Of a stretch of 64,000 nucleotides of DNA, positions 34,693 to 47,500 are shown one piece after another. The stretch comes from Anthopleura xanthogrammica. Its lineage: Eukaryota; Cnidaria; Anthozoa; Actiniaria; Actiniidae. Numbering within the stretch: the first letter of the stretch is position 1; every line of letters begins with the position of its first letter. The notes beneath the pieces are model-generated. The model was not told where the DNA came from. It saw only the letters and a list, made by a program, of their open reading frames with translations, and did not search any database. The translations under genes and the position numbers were made by a program. The DNA lies in NCBI GenBank assembly GCA_964019055.1, contig OZ025219.1, positions 2,975,166 through 3,039,165 on the forward strand. Direction: 5' to 3'.

Positions 34693-36843
34693 ATGATGAG
34701 ATCGTTACTGATTGTATTGGTTGTTGTGGTGGCTTTTGCTTCTATCGGTGAGTGCTGATTTATTCAAAGTTAATGGGGTATTTTCTTCTTCTTCTTCTTC
34801 TTTTTCTTCTTCTTCTTTTTCTTCTTCTTCTTCTTCTTCTTCTTCTTCTTCTTCTTCTTCTTCTTCTTCTTCTCCGTCAAGTCATATTCTTCTTTTTCTT
34901 CTTCTAATTTTTCTTCTTCTAATTTTTCTTCTTCTTGTTGTTCATATCATCTTGTTCTTGTTCTTCTTCTACATCCTCTTTGTCTTTTTTTTTTTTCTTC
35001 TTCTTCTTTTCTTTCGCTCCTCTTTCGAATTCTCTTCTTCTCTAATTATTAATTCGTCCGATATCAAGTTGTCAACCTGCTCCTGCGTCATGTTTCTAAT
35101 AGTCAATTCACACTCTTTTTCTCTTTCTTGACAAGTAAGGGCCTCTTTAATTCATTTTCTTGGTGCTTTTTCAAAACCATCGTTTTAAAGATTCAATGAA
35201 AAGGAATCGAAAAATTTCGAGTTCTAAATAGCTAGGCAGGTTTGTTCTTTTAATTCAGCTGATAGCTGAACGTTTTAAGAAACGACTAATATTGCAATTG
35301 CCTTGGCGACTGAATTAATTTTTGTGAATTTTTGTCAGCTCTTTCAGGATCCGCCTATACTCTTAGCGGTTTAGAAGGCCGGAGCTCATACAACCTAGCA
35401 GTCTGTAATTTTGTGATACGATTATTTTTTAACATGATGCTCCTTCACTTTAATGATTTTCAAGAAGGTCCTGTAATTATAATTATATACAGACAAAATG
35501 GAATTAAGAAAAAAATGAGGAAAAACTCAGAAAAACTATCGAAACAAAACGAGCAAAACACTACAATTATGCAAAGATTTCAAATTTCAAGTAACATGCT
35601 TTTAAAGTACTCTACATTAATCGCTCTTTTAAAAAAACGCTTAAATTCTGGTTTTAAAAGCGAAAACGAAAAAAATATAGAAAAAAAAAAAAAAAAAAAA
35701 AAGAACCAATGAAAAGAAGAAAAAAAAAGAATAAAGAACAAAGAAAAAGAAATAGTAACAGAAAAAAAAGGAAACAAAAGAAAAACAGTCAAAAACATCA
35801 GCGACCAAAGCAAAGATAAATTAAAAGCTATCACTTTATTTTTTTATTTTCTTTTGAAGTTGGCCGATTACAATCGCATCATAAAAATATAGTTAAATGA
35901 GGAGTAATAAGTATTCAAAGCAATTTCATCGTAGGCGTCTTTTAATCATGCAGATGTTATCTAGGTCTACCAGAAATTTATTAAAGGGTGTGGATAAAGA
36001 ATTTACAGTTACTGGCAGTTGGACTAAAATTTGATTGGTAACAGTTGACAAATCCTAATGAACAGTTAACTGGCATTTCATTTACTTTCGTTACAGCGCT
36101 TTTCTGCGACCTACTGACTCCAGACGTCTGGCGTTTTAGCTACCGTCAATCAAATTTACGACGAGCCAAGTTCATTCCGATCGAGCGACAAGGAAATTCT
36201 CTTGACTAGACAGCCATTTTCACACGGGAATTCCTTATCGTTCGCGATCGGAATGAACTCGGCCCGTCGTAAATTTGATTGACGGAAGCTAAAACGCCAG
36301 ACGTCTGGAGTCGGCAGGTCGCAGAAATATGAAAAGCGCTGTAACACTTTTGCATTGCTACACGTTGATCGAGACAAGAGTCACGACGGGCCTGTAGTTA
36401 CTGGGAAAATCGGGCAAGACACTGCCGTCAAACAAACACATTGTTCGGTACCTTTATATACTCTGATTGACGGCAATGTATTGCTCGATTTCCTTGTCGC
36501 GACAGTTGTCTCGATCAGCGGAAACACTAAAACCTGTTGTAAATATTATGTTCAGCGTTAATTCTGTAAAATGTCCTAAAAGATAAATTGCTGATTCCTA
36601 GGGTCTGCCATACGTTGTTACGAGTGTGCACACTCATCAAGCGAAAAGGCCTGTGAAGCCAACCAAAGCGTCAAAGACTGTGAACAAGGATGGAGCTGTA
36701 TGTCCGTTCATGAGGTGCCTCTTGGAAGCAAATATATTTACTTCCGAAGAACATGCGCAGAAAAAAAAGTTTGTGACAACTTCTGCAAGGAGAAAAAAGT
36801 CTGCAAACGAAACTGCTGTGACAAAGACTTGTGTAATAACTGA
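34693..36843 (+). CDS. Secreted Ly6/uPAR (three-finger) domain protein, two exons
   Basis: Exons 34693-34747 and 36602-36843 join in phase 1 to encode 98 residues. Exon 1 is a pure signal peptide, MMRSLLIVLVVVVAFASI. Exon 2 encodes one LU domain, starting IRCYEC and ending CCDKDLCNN, the typical LxCxxC start and CCxxDxCN end. I count 12 cysteines, one pair more than the usual ten; the extra ones lie in CDNFCKEKKVC. There is no hydrophobic tail for a GPI anchor, so the protein should be secreted. The donor is G|GTGAGT and the acceptor ATTCCTAG. LU proteins adopt a three-finger fold and in other animals often modulate receptors, including Cys-loop channels; the role here is unknown. Exon 2 lacks its own ATG. 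Its intron holds a TTC microsatellite and two inverted-repeat elements. Confidence 0.87.
34780..35015 (+). repeat. (TTC)n-rich microsatellite in the Ly6 intron
   Basis: Polypyrimidine tract built mainly of TTC with TTTTTC and CTAATTT interruptions. It creates an artefactual serine/leucine-rich ORF at 34712-35131. Confidence 0.95.
36090..36345. mobile_element. Palindromic MITE family J, copy 1
   Basis: Left GTTACAGCGCTTTTC and right GAAAAGCGCTGTAAC are exact inverted repeats. Homology continues inward through CTCCAGACGTCTGGCGTTTT, CCGTCAATCAAATTTACGAC and GTTCATTCCGATCG. A related element is at 46728-46908. No clear target duplication was found. Confidence 0.85.
36361..36535. repeat. Second inverted repeat abutting the family J element
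   Basis: TTGATCGAGACAAGAG and GGGAAAATCGGGCAAGACAC face ATTGCTCGATTTCC and CAGTTGTCTCGATCAGCGG, with TGCCGTCAA and TTGACGGCA nearer the centre. It may be a separate MITE or a rearranged piece of the neighbour. Confidence 0.6.
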
Positions 36844-38532
36844 TTAATCAGAATCAAGGAAAAAAGTTTTGATGCTGATGAAGTGTTTAATGATTGATCA
36901 ATCCCGGTCAGGATGATTCAACTATTAATGATAATTTATTGTTTGTAATAATTGACCAATTATATTGAATGTCAATGATGCTTTGTACCTGTTCAATCTG
37001 TTCCTATTTACAACAACGTGCCTAAATCATTAAACTACACAAATCAGTGTCATTAGAACCATACTTTCGTTGAGTTCTTTTTAATCAATCATGTAGGCTA
37101 AGTTGTTCAATGCTATATAGCTGTTAATAGTCTACTAGAAAAAAAATGACCACCGGCGTGAATCAATAGACCTTTTTTTTTTTAAATGACCGCCGAAAAT
37201 TCAAATGAGTTAAAATTAAAAACCAATACCAGCATAATAAATATTCGTAGGGTTACTAAGGTGAAGTTGCTCTTTCTAGTTGCTGGTATTGGTTTAGGGC
37301 ACGGCTAACTCACATATTAGATTTATTTTCAAAAACAAGGAGTTTTCACTATCCATCAGTGCTCACTAATATTATCGTGGCAAAAATCAATTAGATATTT
37401 TTAACCCTAAAATCAAAAAGAAAAATCGTCTTTTTAGATGGGGTATAAAGCGTGTGAGCCTTAGATTTCCTGTCAGTTCATTTCTAGTTTACGTACGTTC
37501 ATGTATCTTTTACGAGTGTTTGCTGGTGAACAAGGACATGCTACTCAAGGTCAAAAATGGGAAAACATTACACTAAAGGTGAAGAGGCCTGTTGCCCCGG
37601 AAGGGAGGGAGGGGAGGGAGCGCGAAAGGGGTACCTTTTTCAGGCCGGAGGTATAGAAAAGGGTTGGGAATTTGTGAGTTTTGGTATAGAAAAGGGTAAG
37701 GAAATTTAGGTATAGGTATAGAAAAGGAAGGGGAAGCTAAAACTACTATTCAAGAAAATGAAACTGAGCTTGCACGCCTTTTTACGCGATGTTCGATATT
37801 CATATCTGGTCTACTTCAAAATTAAGGCATATGAAAGGGGTAACGTTTCAGGCAAAAAGGTATATCAAAAGGGTAACTTTTTGCTGTAAGGGTAAGGGGT
37901 CAAAAGTCCGGTCTGAGCATCCCCGTACAGGATGCTTAGGGGTAACCCCCTCCTCCCCCCGGGCCTGTTGGTTTCCTTTAATCTGAAGAGGAATAATGTA
38001 AAATCCCGCGAAAAACTTTGATCGTGAAATTACATAATGGCTTTCATCACAAATTTCGTTACCGACTCAAGGAAAGTTATGCGCGGTGATTGCAACTTTG
38101 CAACCCGCCTACAAACAAGAAAGAATGTTACCTAAAACAAATATAATATAAAAAACATTTTTAACACTAGGAAAAAAGCTCTTTATCATCCTAATATCTC
38201 GTTTTTGCAGATTATTATAAGTTTGGATGTATGATATATCTATATTTGATGCAGCAGTCATTTGTAATGCACATTTTTTTCGTTTAACTGATGATGCTTG
38301 ACCTCAGCTAAGCTTTATAACAGAACGACTTCTTCGTCCGTCTCTTCAGTCCTCGACCCAAACTATGGTTGAAACGCCGGGATGGATAGAATACCAGGCA
38401 ATACCGACTAGATTTAAGTATAGCTGAACCCTGTCAGCCAATATGACAGTATGCTTCCACATGTTGCTCTCTCACTGCCATTATTTAACGACATCCACAA
38501 GTCTGTTGTCTGTTGCAGTTTCTTTCAAAACG
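36844..38532. other. Intergenic region between convergent Ly6 and ion channel genes
   Basis: Holds the 3' untranslated regions of both convergent genes, a short inverted repeat around ACCAATACCAGCA/TGCTGGTATTGGT (37220-37296), and a repeat-like zone at 37620-37900 where GTATAGAAAAGG occurs at least three times. No coding sequence recognised. Confidence 0.55.
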
Positions 38533-41500
38533 TCACCTCGACCCCAACTGATATTGAACCGAAAAATAGATAATCAGAAACAGAATATAAGAAATAGGGA
38601 ATACGACTCGGGAATATTTGTCCAAAGTATGTACACCTTTCTCTGGTCGGACTGTCTTGGCTGTTTTAGTAATGAACCGAGCAACAGAGGATTTTCTCTG
38701 GAGATCTCGACGGCTCGGTCGCCGACGGCCGGAAGTCCTATTATGATTGGAGAACTGGACACTAGATTTCTGTGAAGTGTATTTAACGCAGTTTTGTTGA
38801 TTGTTCAGTTTTGGGTCGGCTTCTAAGTTGGACAACACGTCATAATCATCCACTGGATCATGGAAACGAAATGTCTTGTTCCCTGATGTTACTGTTACGA
38901 TCATAGGCTCGTTTTCCTCAGTTTCAATCTGAAGTAAAAAAATATTGATTAAAAGCAGTTATTAAACAAAATAGTGACAGAAGTGGCGCGCAGTCTCAAC
39001 CTCATTTCTTGTTTCCTAAGCCGGTGCACCGCCTTGTCCGCCAAAAAATGCATAGGGTAATTCCATATGGTATTGTCTTCTGAATTGTAATATAAAGGAG
39101 CAAAGGTCCTAATAACAGTGCCCTAAGTTCTTGAATTCGCTGATTTTCCTAAAGTCCTTCTCGAGATTACAAGAAAAAAGCTACTTAGTGTTTTGTCATC
39201 GAACCACCATCTCTATGTTCTCGCGTAATTAGTTTATCGGCTGTTTATCAAAAGATTAAAAGGAACCGAAAGACCTCGAAGTGCATAAGATTTGGTGCTG
39301 AGGACGCACTCAAAAATGTCCGAAAAGACCCGAAAAGCCACGCCCCCCATTTCTTATTCCGCATAATCCTAAGAGTTCATTACCACTTTTCCTTTCTGCC
39401 TTTAAACTTAAGAATGGTGGATACAATGCTTTTCTCGTTTCCACTAGTTCATTTTTTTATCATTCTCTTTATCTCTTCTCCCCAATAGGAATTGCTTCTA
39501 CATTAGCTGCGAGGGAGGGGGGGGGGGGAGTTTAAATACAGGTGCATACCTGAGTGCCAGGTAGAATTCCTGGTTCTTCAAGCGACTTTCCTTTCCTTTT
39601 TCCTTTTCTAAACTCCTTTATAACAAGCACGTACTCAATAAGAGACATGAAGACAAACACAAACGACGTCAATAAGAAATAATCGATAGATTTCAAGTAA
39701 GACACCCGAGGCATCCCAGCATTCATAGAGCCCCTCATGTAGCTAATAGTAAGGACTGCTGAGATGCCAAGACCAACTCGTTCGGACCCTTCTTTGTGAT
39801 CAATCCAAAACGCAATCCAAGAGACAATCACCACACATATGCAAGGTATGTACATCTGGAAAATGTAATACAAAGATCGACGACGGAAACGAACTGTTGC
39901 GGTCAGACCAGAAAACATATCTGCAAAAACAACAGCAACAACAAAGTTGATAAACAAGATAAACAAATGATGGCAGTTTTGACATTTGATCCTTTATTTA
40001 CCGGTAACAACAACAATAATTATTACTTATTACAAATATTTCAAGCTTGAGAATAGACCATTTTCGAGATGTGCGAGCGCTTTCAAAAATATCGCAGGCT
40101 CAAACATGATCTCGAGGCATTTTTGGGCAGAGTCAATAGCGCGCGTGATCTTGCCCGAAAATGCCTCTTTTTCATGTCTGCGCCTGCGATATTTTAGAAA
40201 GCGCTCGCGCATCCCGAAAATGGTCTATCACAAACATAATAGGATAGCAGCTTTCAAAAATAAGTAAGAAGCTAAAAATGCCTGAAAACCAAAAGGTAAT
40301 CAAGTAGGATTTGAGGTAGTGTTCGATGAACAAATTAGGAATAAAGGAGTAAAACTAGTTGTTTTTCAGAGATTTTTTCAGTTTACCTGAATGGTACACA
40401 GGATGTTTTAGGAATCTCTTTGCGCTCACAATTTCAAACTGCGCCATCTCAGTGTCGTAGATGAAAATATCTGTACCAAGTCCAAACGGCGCCCTCCAGG
40501 TGTACTTGAGATCCTTGTCCTCATAGGAAACTACAAACATGACACACTAAATGATTACAGTTGCTTGCTGTTGCGACAAATAGACCTCTTTATACCTTCG
40601 TTGTTTGTTGTGCCCATTTTAGACCATGTGATGCAACTCTTGGGAGTAGATTCTTTCATGTGTAAATATTTTAACAAAAAAAACTTTTTCAAGGGAATGT
40701 CATGTGGTCTGAAATGGGCAATTTGCATACGAAGCTAAAGAGGTCTATTGGGTTTCAAAGGAAATCATTGTGTTTGACTCAAAAGAACACCTACTTTATG
40801 ACGGCGAAGACTTTGTGCGTATGAGCTTGGTAAAAGCCTCATTTAACCCACCTGAGTTGATCACCTTCCCCGAAAGGATTTATCGGTCACTATTTTTGGT
40901 TAGCATTTTTCGAGCATTTTCTGAGTATACAATGTAGATTTTTGATTGAAATAAAATGCCGCCATGAGTTTGACTAGCGTTTACAAATCAATTGAAAGAA
41001 GAAAGAGCTCGTATTTCATAAATTCTCTTGGCTGAATAATGAGAAATACTAATCAAATTACGATGTTGAATCCTCAATTCTGATTGATTGACCTTGAGTT
41101 TGTTCTAAAGGTCAACTCAGCTGGACGTCAGTGTTTTTTTAGCTATTACAGACGTGGAGATCCTGCCGTGGACCACTAGCTACGAAGGCCGCGCAGTAAC
41201 CGACTGAGCTACGGCTTCTCCTTTAAGGCGCGATTACACGGTGCAATTTTCTCTGCAACTTGTCTCGCAACGCCGTTGCGAGACAAGTTGCACAAAGCAT
41301 TGCAGCGTGTAACCTACAGTGCAATTTGAAAAATGTTGCGAGACAAGTTGCAGCAATCGTTGCGAAAAGTAGAATTCGTTTCTACTTTCGGCAACGATTG
41401 CGTCTCCATTGCACCGTGTAAACGCTCTTGCAACTTGTCTTGCAACGCCGTTGCGTGACAAGTTGCAGAGAAAATTGCACCGTGTAATCGCGCCTTTAGT

Positions 41501-44500
41501 AAATATATTTGAATGTGTGATTTTGTTTCTGAATAAAAAAAAAATGCTTGAAGAAACAAAATTACATCATCTAAGAAAAAATTAATGAGGTAATCGACCT
41601 ATTGACCATGCGATGACGTAAAGAGTGTTTTTTCTTAATAAGACGTGCATAACGTGCATAACAGATATGGAAGAAAGAAAACCAACTAGCAAAAAGCTTG
41701 GAAGGCACTTACAGCTCTCGATAGGCAGATGGCATGTTTGCTCATCCATTGGGTAATTTCGCAGGTCCACTTTACATGAGTTCCTAGTAGTCAATCTACA
41801 AAGAAATAACAAATAGCACAGTCATTACCAAACATAGAAGTAGGAGACCCTAACACCAAATATATTTATTGGTCGGTCCTTTGTCTAATTTTATGTGACT
41901 TACCGCGTTTAGGGCCGTAATATCAAGACGGGGGGAGGATTGGAGGGGGGGGGGGGTGGAGCAGTGGGTCATTAGTTTTACTGATAGTTTCTGTAGACTC
42001 TTATACCCTTTCCCAACAAAATGCCTATTATGATATATACTAGGCGTTTTAAGGCACACATATTGAAAATTTAAACTCGCTCTATCGAACAATGAAACTG
42101 TTGGCAACTCACCTTGCACTTAGCATGACTGACCCATTCATCAGATCTATCCAGACTTTCTTATTCGAGAAAATCAAAGTATGAATCTTAGTATCAATAG
42201 AGTTGCAGAAAAATGTATCGGGAACCCACAGCTTTTCTGACGCTCGCCCGCTAAGGATTATGGTCCTGTTTAGTCCAAATGCGAGCCGTGGTTCGGTCCA
42301 GAACTGTCCTAGATACATATCTACAGTAAACTCCTATAAAGAAATGTGTACAAAATCATTTGTTATTTTAAACAATTGTGTACTTGTTGTAAGGAAGAAA
42401 GAGACTGGATGTCTTAGATTTCTTTTGCTTGATTGTTTCTTGGTTAATGGTAAGGTCGTCTTTCCCTTTTTATTTGTCAATTGACACTGTTTTCTTTGTT
42501 ATCTAGACGGCTTTGTTTTTGTTTTAGTTACTAAGGCCCAGTCCAAACGTCGATTTTCTCCCTATCTCGAACGCAGTAAAAACATTGGATACTTAAGTGG
42601 TCTTCTTTGATGTCATAAGGTTCGGCTCATGAGAAGATGGACGTTAGAACTGCGCCTTTAGAATGACCACAGACCACAGACTCATTGTACAAGGTTAGGC
42701 TCGTTTATAGGTCAGCTATTTATGGACACCATGTGGACACCGGCAAAAGTCGGTGGAATTTTCAAAACATTGGTATTATTCAAATTGCACATCCTTTACA
42801 TTACAGCTGACTTTTGCAAATCATAAGCAACAGCCAACTATAATGTAAAGAATGTGCAAGTCAAATAATACCAATCCCAGGCATTTTAATAGTGTCTACG
42901 AATAGCAGACTTTTGAACGAGGCTTACCCTTTACAAATGAGTCTGTGGTCTTAAAAGAGTAAGGAAATGAGGGTCTTGACGCCATTATACAGCCATTTTT
43001 GATCACGCACAACCAGTTAGACTATAACTATGGAACCTTAAGTTTTTCTTTGTAGATATCAATAATATCAAAGTGGTAAAGTTTGTAGAATTTTAGAAAT
43101 TTAGAACCCTGATGATTGCGGGGAGAAGGAGTATGCAAGTGCACCTATACGGTAGTAGTAATATAAAGTTTGTTTAGCACCATGCACTTCAACTGATTTT
43201 GACTGATTTAGTGTGATCGAAAATGCTTATAAAATGGCCTGATGCAAGACGATTTAGGTCGTGTCTTATATGTTAAAGTTCCAATCAGGTAATCGTTATG
43301 TTTCCCTTGAAAATTAAGGATCAACTCCCTCGTGTTTTCATGATTCATTCATTATAGTTTTACAAACACGAGGTTGTAACGTCCTTAATTTTCTCTTGGG
43401 TCCCACACGATTACCTGAACAGTATATAAACTTCTCTTAACCATGTTCGTTTCGCTGAGTTCCCCAAATGACAAGAACAGCATGTTCAGCTCAACATCTA
43501 GGGTTCGAACTAAAAACAAAACGGAAAATAGCAGAAAAATAATTAGAATAATGTTGGACCACAAAAATACTCGCCTCTCTCCAGCAATGCAAGCGTACCC
43601 GGGTTCGAGTCCCGCTATGTTCTGTGTCGTACGTGAGTAGAGTTTGTTGGTTCCCTCCTGTACTTCGGAGGTTTTTCTCCGGGATCCCTTGCTTTACTCC
43701 CTCAGCAAAAATCTATTTCAATTTGATCTAGAAAGGCCGAAAAATTACTTTACACTTGAACTTTGGTAGCCCTAACAAACGAAGGGCTCGCTTTCTTTTT
43801 TGACCGCTTTTTTCTTTATCAAGGAACCAGTGACACTTGCGTTCGCTCGGAGGCTTTTGTTAATTGATGATGAAGACAAATTAAAGGTAACTGAGGTAAT
43901 ATAACACGTAGACTCAACACGCATGGCAACAAACTTAACCGCTTACCTCCATAATATGGTCTTACTCTTTTATCATAGTGTCGAAATGTCTGCTCCAGAA
44001 GTCTGGAAATATTTTCACCAGGTTTGTTGACCTTATCATTTTTTGGACGAAATTCTATTGCTCTGGTTCTGATAAATGAAAGACAAGCCTTCTTTAGCTG
44101 GCGTTATTGTAGAGGCAGATTTAAAAAGTGTATGTATGTAGTGGGAAACGCCTACCCTTCTCAAAAATCCCTGCACAATAGACTTTTTTCATTACCAATA
44201 TTTCCGACTTGGTGCACCTTAAAAAAATAGGTGAAATCAAAGATTGTACGGAATTAGAACATCTTTAAAAATTGACCAAAAAACAAAAAGCTTGTATTTC
44301 ATTTTTGTTGAATAATAGTTGTAGTCAGGTCATAATTTCAACATACGTCAGTGTTGTGTATTGGTATGGCCCGTCTCGTTGTTAATTAAATTCTAAAGAT
44401 GTTCAATTTTCGCACAATCTTTGATCTCACCTATTGATTTTAAAGTGCACGGAGTCGAAAATAGTGGTGAAGCAAAAAGGACTAGTAGATTTGTTTCAAT

Positions 44501-47500
44501 AGACCTAATCAGCTAACGCGTTGCTTTTACGTGCCCGCCCAATTCAAAACCTCGGAGAATAAGATTCTTTGTCTTTTGTATTTCGATATCAAGTGGAATT
44601 TTTTTTTGAGCAAAAGGGTGGAAGCGTGCATAGGAACGCGTTAGCCGATTAGGTCTATTGCCTGATTTCAAACCAATAAGGGCTTGGAGCTAGAATTTTT
44701 TATTTTGTTTTATTTGGACGGAAGTCGCGTGCATTGCCTGATTTTAGGCCAAGAAAATAAAACTGAGTAATTATTATTAGTAATAATAATGGTTTGGCAA
44801 TGGAACTGCGCGAGTGCTGTTTGTGAGAACAACTGCCGCGCAAAAGGGATAACTTCAATCTTTTCAATCTTCCTGTGATCCTGAACTTAGAACAAATTGT
44901 TTGAGCTCCATTTTTCTGCAATTGTTTTAAGAATCTTCTCCTTTATCCCCTCATGATCAATGCTTTTATTTATGTAAATGTTGTTCTTCTTTCTGGTCAT
45001 TTGCACTTTCAAAAAAAAGCCGTATGTACAATAATGTTCTTCAGCATATACTACCGACTACCGTCCGAAAAAAAAAACCAATAGCTTGGTCCCAGCCTCT
45101 CTCGGTTTGAAATTAGGCAATAACTCTGTCAATATGTACAAACAGCTATTTACACACAAAAAAAGCTGTCTTCTTGATACTGGATATATACTGCATGCCC
45201 AGTAGCGGCTTATTTCATAGTTATAAACTACAACACTAGTAAATCGTAAAGTGGTGATCCCTGATCGCGCAAAGTGTCTTCCCTGTCGTGTCTCAGCTTG
45301 ATTGGCAATTCAATAATATAATGATTATTTCTCAAATAATTCTTTTTTTACTTACGATGGGATGATACTCATTTTTTCCTTTAGAAGCTTGACGTCAGCC
45401 TCTGATAAATTCCCCCATCCAGGAATCCTGAAACACGTAATAGTTTATTGACCACCTCTCTATGCCTTCTCCAACCTTTCCCTTGCCCGGTCCCCAAACA
45501 AGGTATTCATTTGTTTCTTTCGACTTCGAGGAGCACATTCCATAAATAGAATGGCTTGCTATCCGTCACTGCACATAAAACTATCGTGTTTAATTTATGT
45601 ATAGAATCTCTCAAATTTGATGCAAATGAGCCAAATCGAAATGCTTTATGGGTAGCGCTTTATGGGTTGTAAGAAAGCAGCGTATACATACGTACGCACG
45701 ACAAGGGTGAAAAACGCACTGCGCATGCTGGGAAGTTCGGAAGAAAATTCATAGACGAGCCGTGTTTACGAAGAAAACCATTGGAGACTTACATTTCTTA
45801 TATTATGCGAATTTCTCTCGTATTATTTGACCAGAGAAAGAAAACAACTAAAGTAATGCATGTGTCAGGAAAAAATAAGCACTAACTTTCTACGAACGGC
45901 CTTAACTTTAGAGATTTACTAAACGCCGGTAAATTTCCAATGGTTTTCTTTGTAAACACGACGAACTTCCGCGCATGCGCACTGCGTTTTTCACTCTTGT
46001 CCGTACGTACATAATCTTTTTTTACCTCGGATTTGGGAGATCTAGAGTAACATACAAGATGCTAGTAGCCCTCCGGAACATTCGTATAAGCAGAGATATA
46101 TACCTTATTAATTCGTCTTGGTGCCATGTTTTCCCATTTCGAACCTCGTGTCATTCTTTGCTTAACGGTTGAATATGGATACAACTCAGACAACGAATCT
46201 TTTAAAATCTCAAGAGAATGACACGTGATCTGAAATGGGAAAACAAGACGTATCCAAATATAGGTGTTTTATTACATTCACCGAATAAATGATGGTACGG
46301 TAATTATATTCAGTACCCCATGCCGAGCATGCGCAGTGCGTTTTTCACCCGTGTCGTGCGTACGTATGTATATGCTGCTTTAATTTCTTACGACCCATAA
46401 AGCGCTATCCATGAAGCATTTCGATCTGGCTGCCCGCCGCCCCCGACTTTAATCTCAGACAAAATACTAGTACAAAACAGTTACTAAAAAATCTCAACTG
46501 AATACGGCAAGAATATTTCTAATTGAAATAGAAACACATTTAAAACCCGTTAACCCAATGAAGGCGAAACGATAGGAAAGAGATTAAATTAATTTGCTTT
46601 CAGGACGTTTAACTGAATCAAGTTTTGAAAATAGTAAAAAGTAGAAAAAATTGTATGGTGTCCGGTCAGACGTCAAGGGGAAACATACAATTTTTTCTAA
46701 GCTTTATTATTCCTGTTCTATCCTTCTCAGTACACCCATTTTCATAATAACGTGACCCAGCAACTGGTAATTCGAGATGTCTGCGTTTTTGGCTTCCGTC
46801 AATCAAATGTTCAACGCTCTGAGATATTAAATTTCTGATCGACAGCAGCCGAAACCCAGACGTCTTGTGCTGCCGTTGGTCGCGCAATTATAAAAATGGG
46901 CGTACAACTCGTACAAATTTGAAATACGTACTTAATTTGGAGGTTATCTTTCTTGTGGAAGGGTTTGATTTGTGAGGAGAGGAGTTTGAAGGAGTTCAGT
47001 CCTAGTCCTTTACTCGTTTAAAAAATTGCTAATTGGCAATTAATTATTTGATCTTGTATTGTTAGCTTTTTCTAACACTCGCAGTTCAATAGAAATGCGC
47101 CAATTTTCTTAACCAAAGTAAGAAGACATTTTTGGGCGATTATTTTCGTCACAGTAAGTTCACTGTATTTTATTTTTGATGATCAAATGTCGGCATAACT
47201 TGCCAATCCAGATTTATTAAAGATGTCTTTATATATCTATCTATATATATAAATGTTCTAGTTAGTGCTGCATTCAATCTGTCAGAAATTAGTACCTAAT
47301 TATAATCATAATTTTTTCCAGACCTTCTGGGACCATAGGATATAATTTCTATTCAGTTTTATTCAGTATCAATCTAGAACTTCACTTCAAGTCTTTTTAA
47401 AATTACATTTTGAAACATTATTTGTTTATCAAATCTTTCATAAACGTAGAACTCATTTTGTCGTGGGATTGTAATAAAAAGAAAGTTTAAACCCAAATTC

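Noticed and set aside
34712..35131. 139-codon serine/leucine-rich ORF
   Set aside because: TTC microsatellite read in another frame from the Ly6 signal-peptide exon; it runs through the Ly6 intron.
37560..37960. Coding or regulatory meaning of the recurring GTATAGAAAAGG
   Set aside because: It looks like a degenerate repeat in the space between convergent genes; too irregular to define a unit.
38443..38775. Plus-strand ORF of 110 codons
   Set aside because: It is the antisense shadow of the last exon of the ion channel.
41142..41215. tRNA gene on the minus strand
   Set aside because: The A box is good but the B box and T arm are absent, so only a tRNA-like fragment was recorded.
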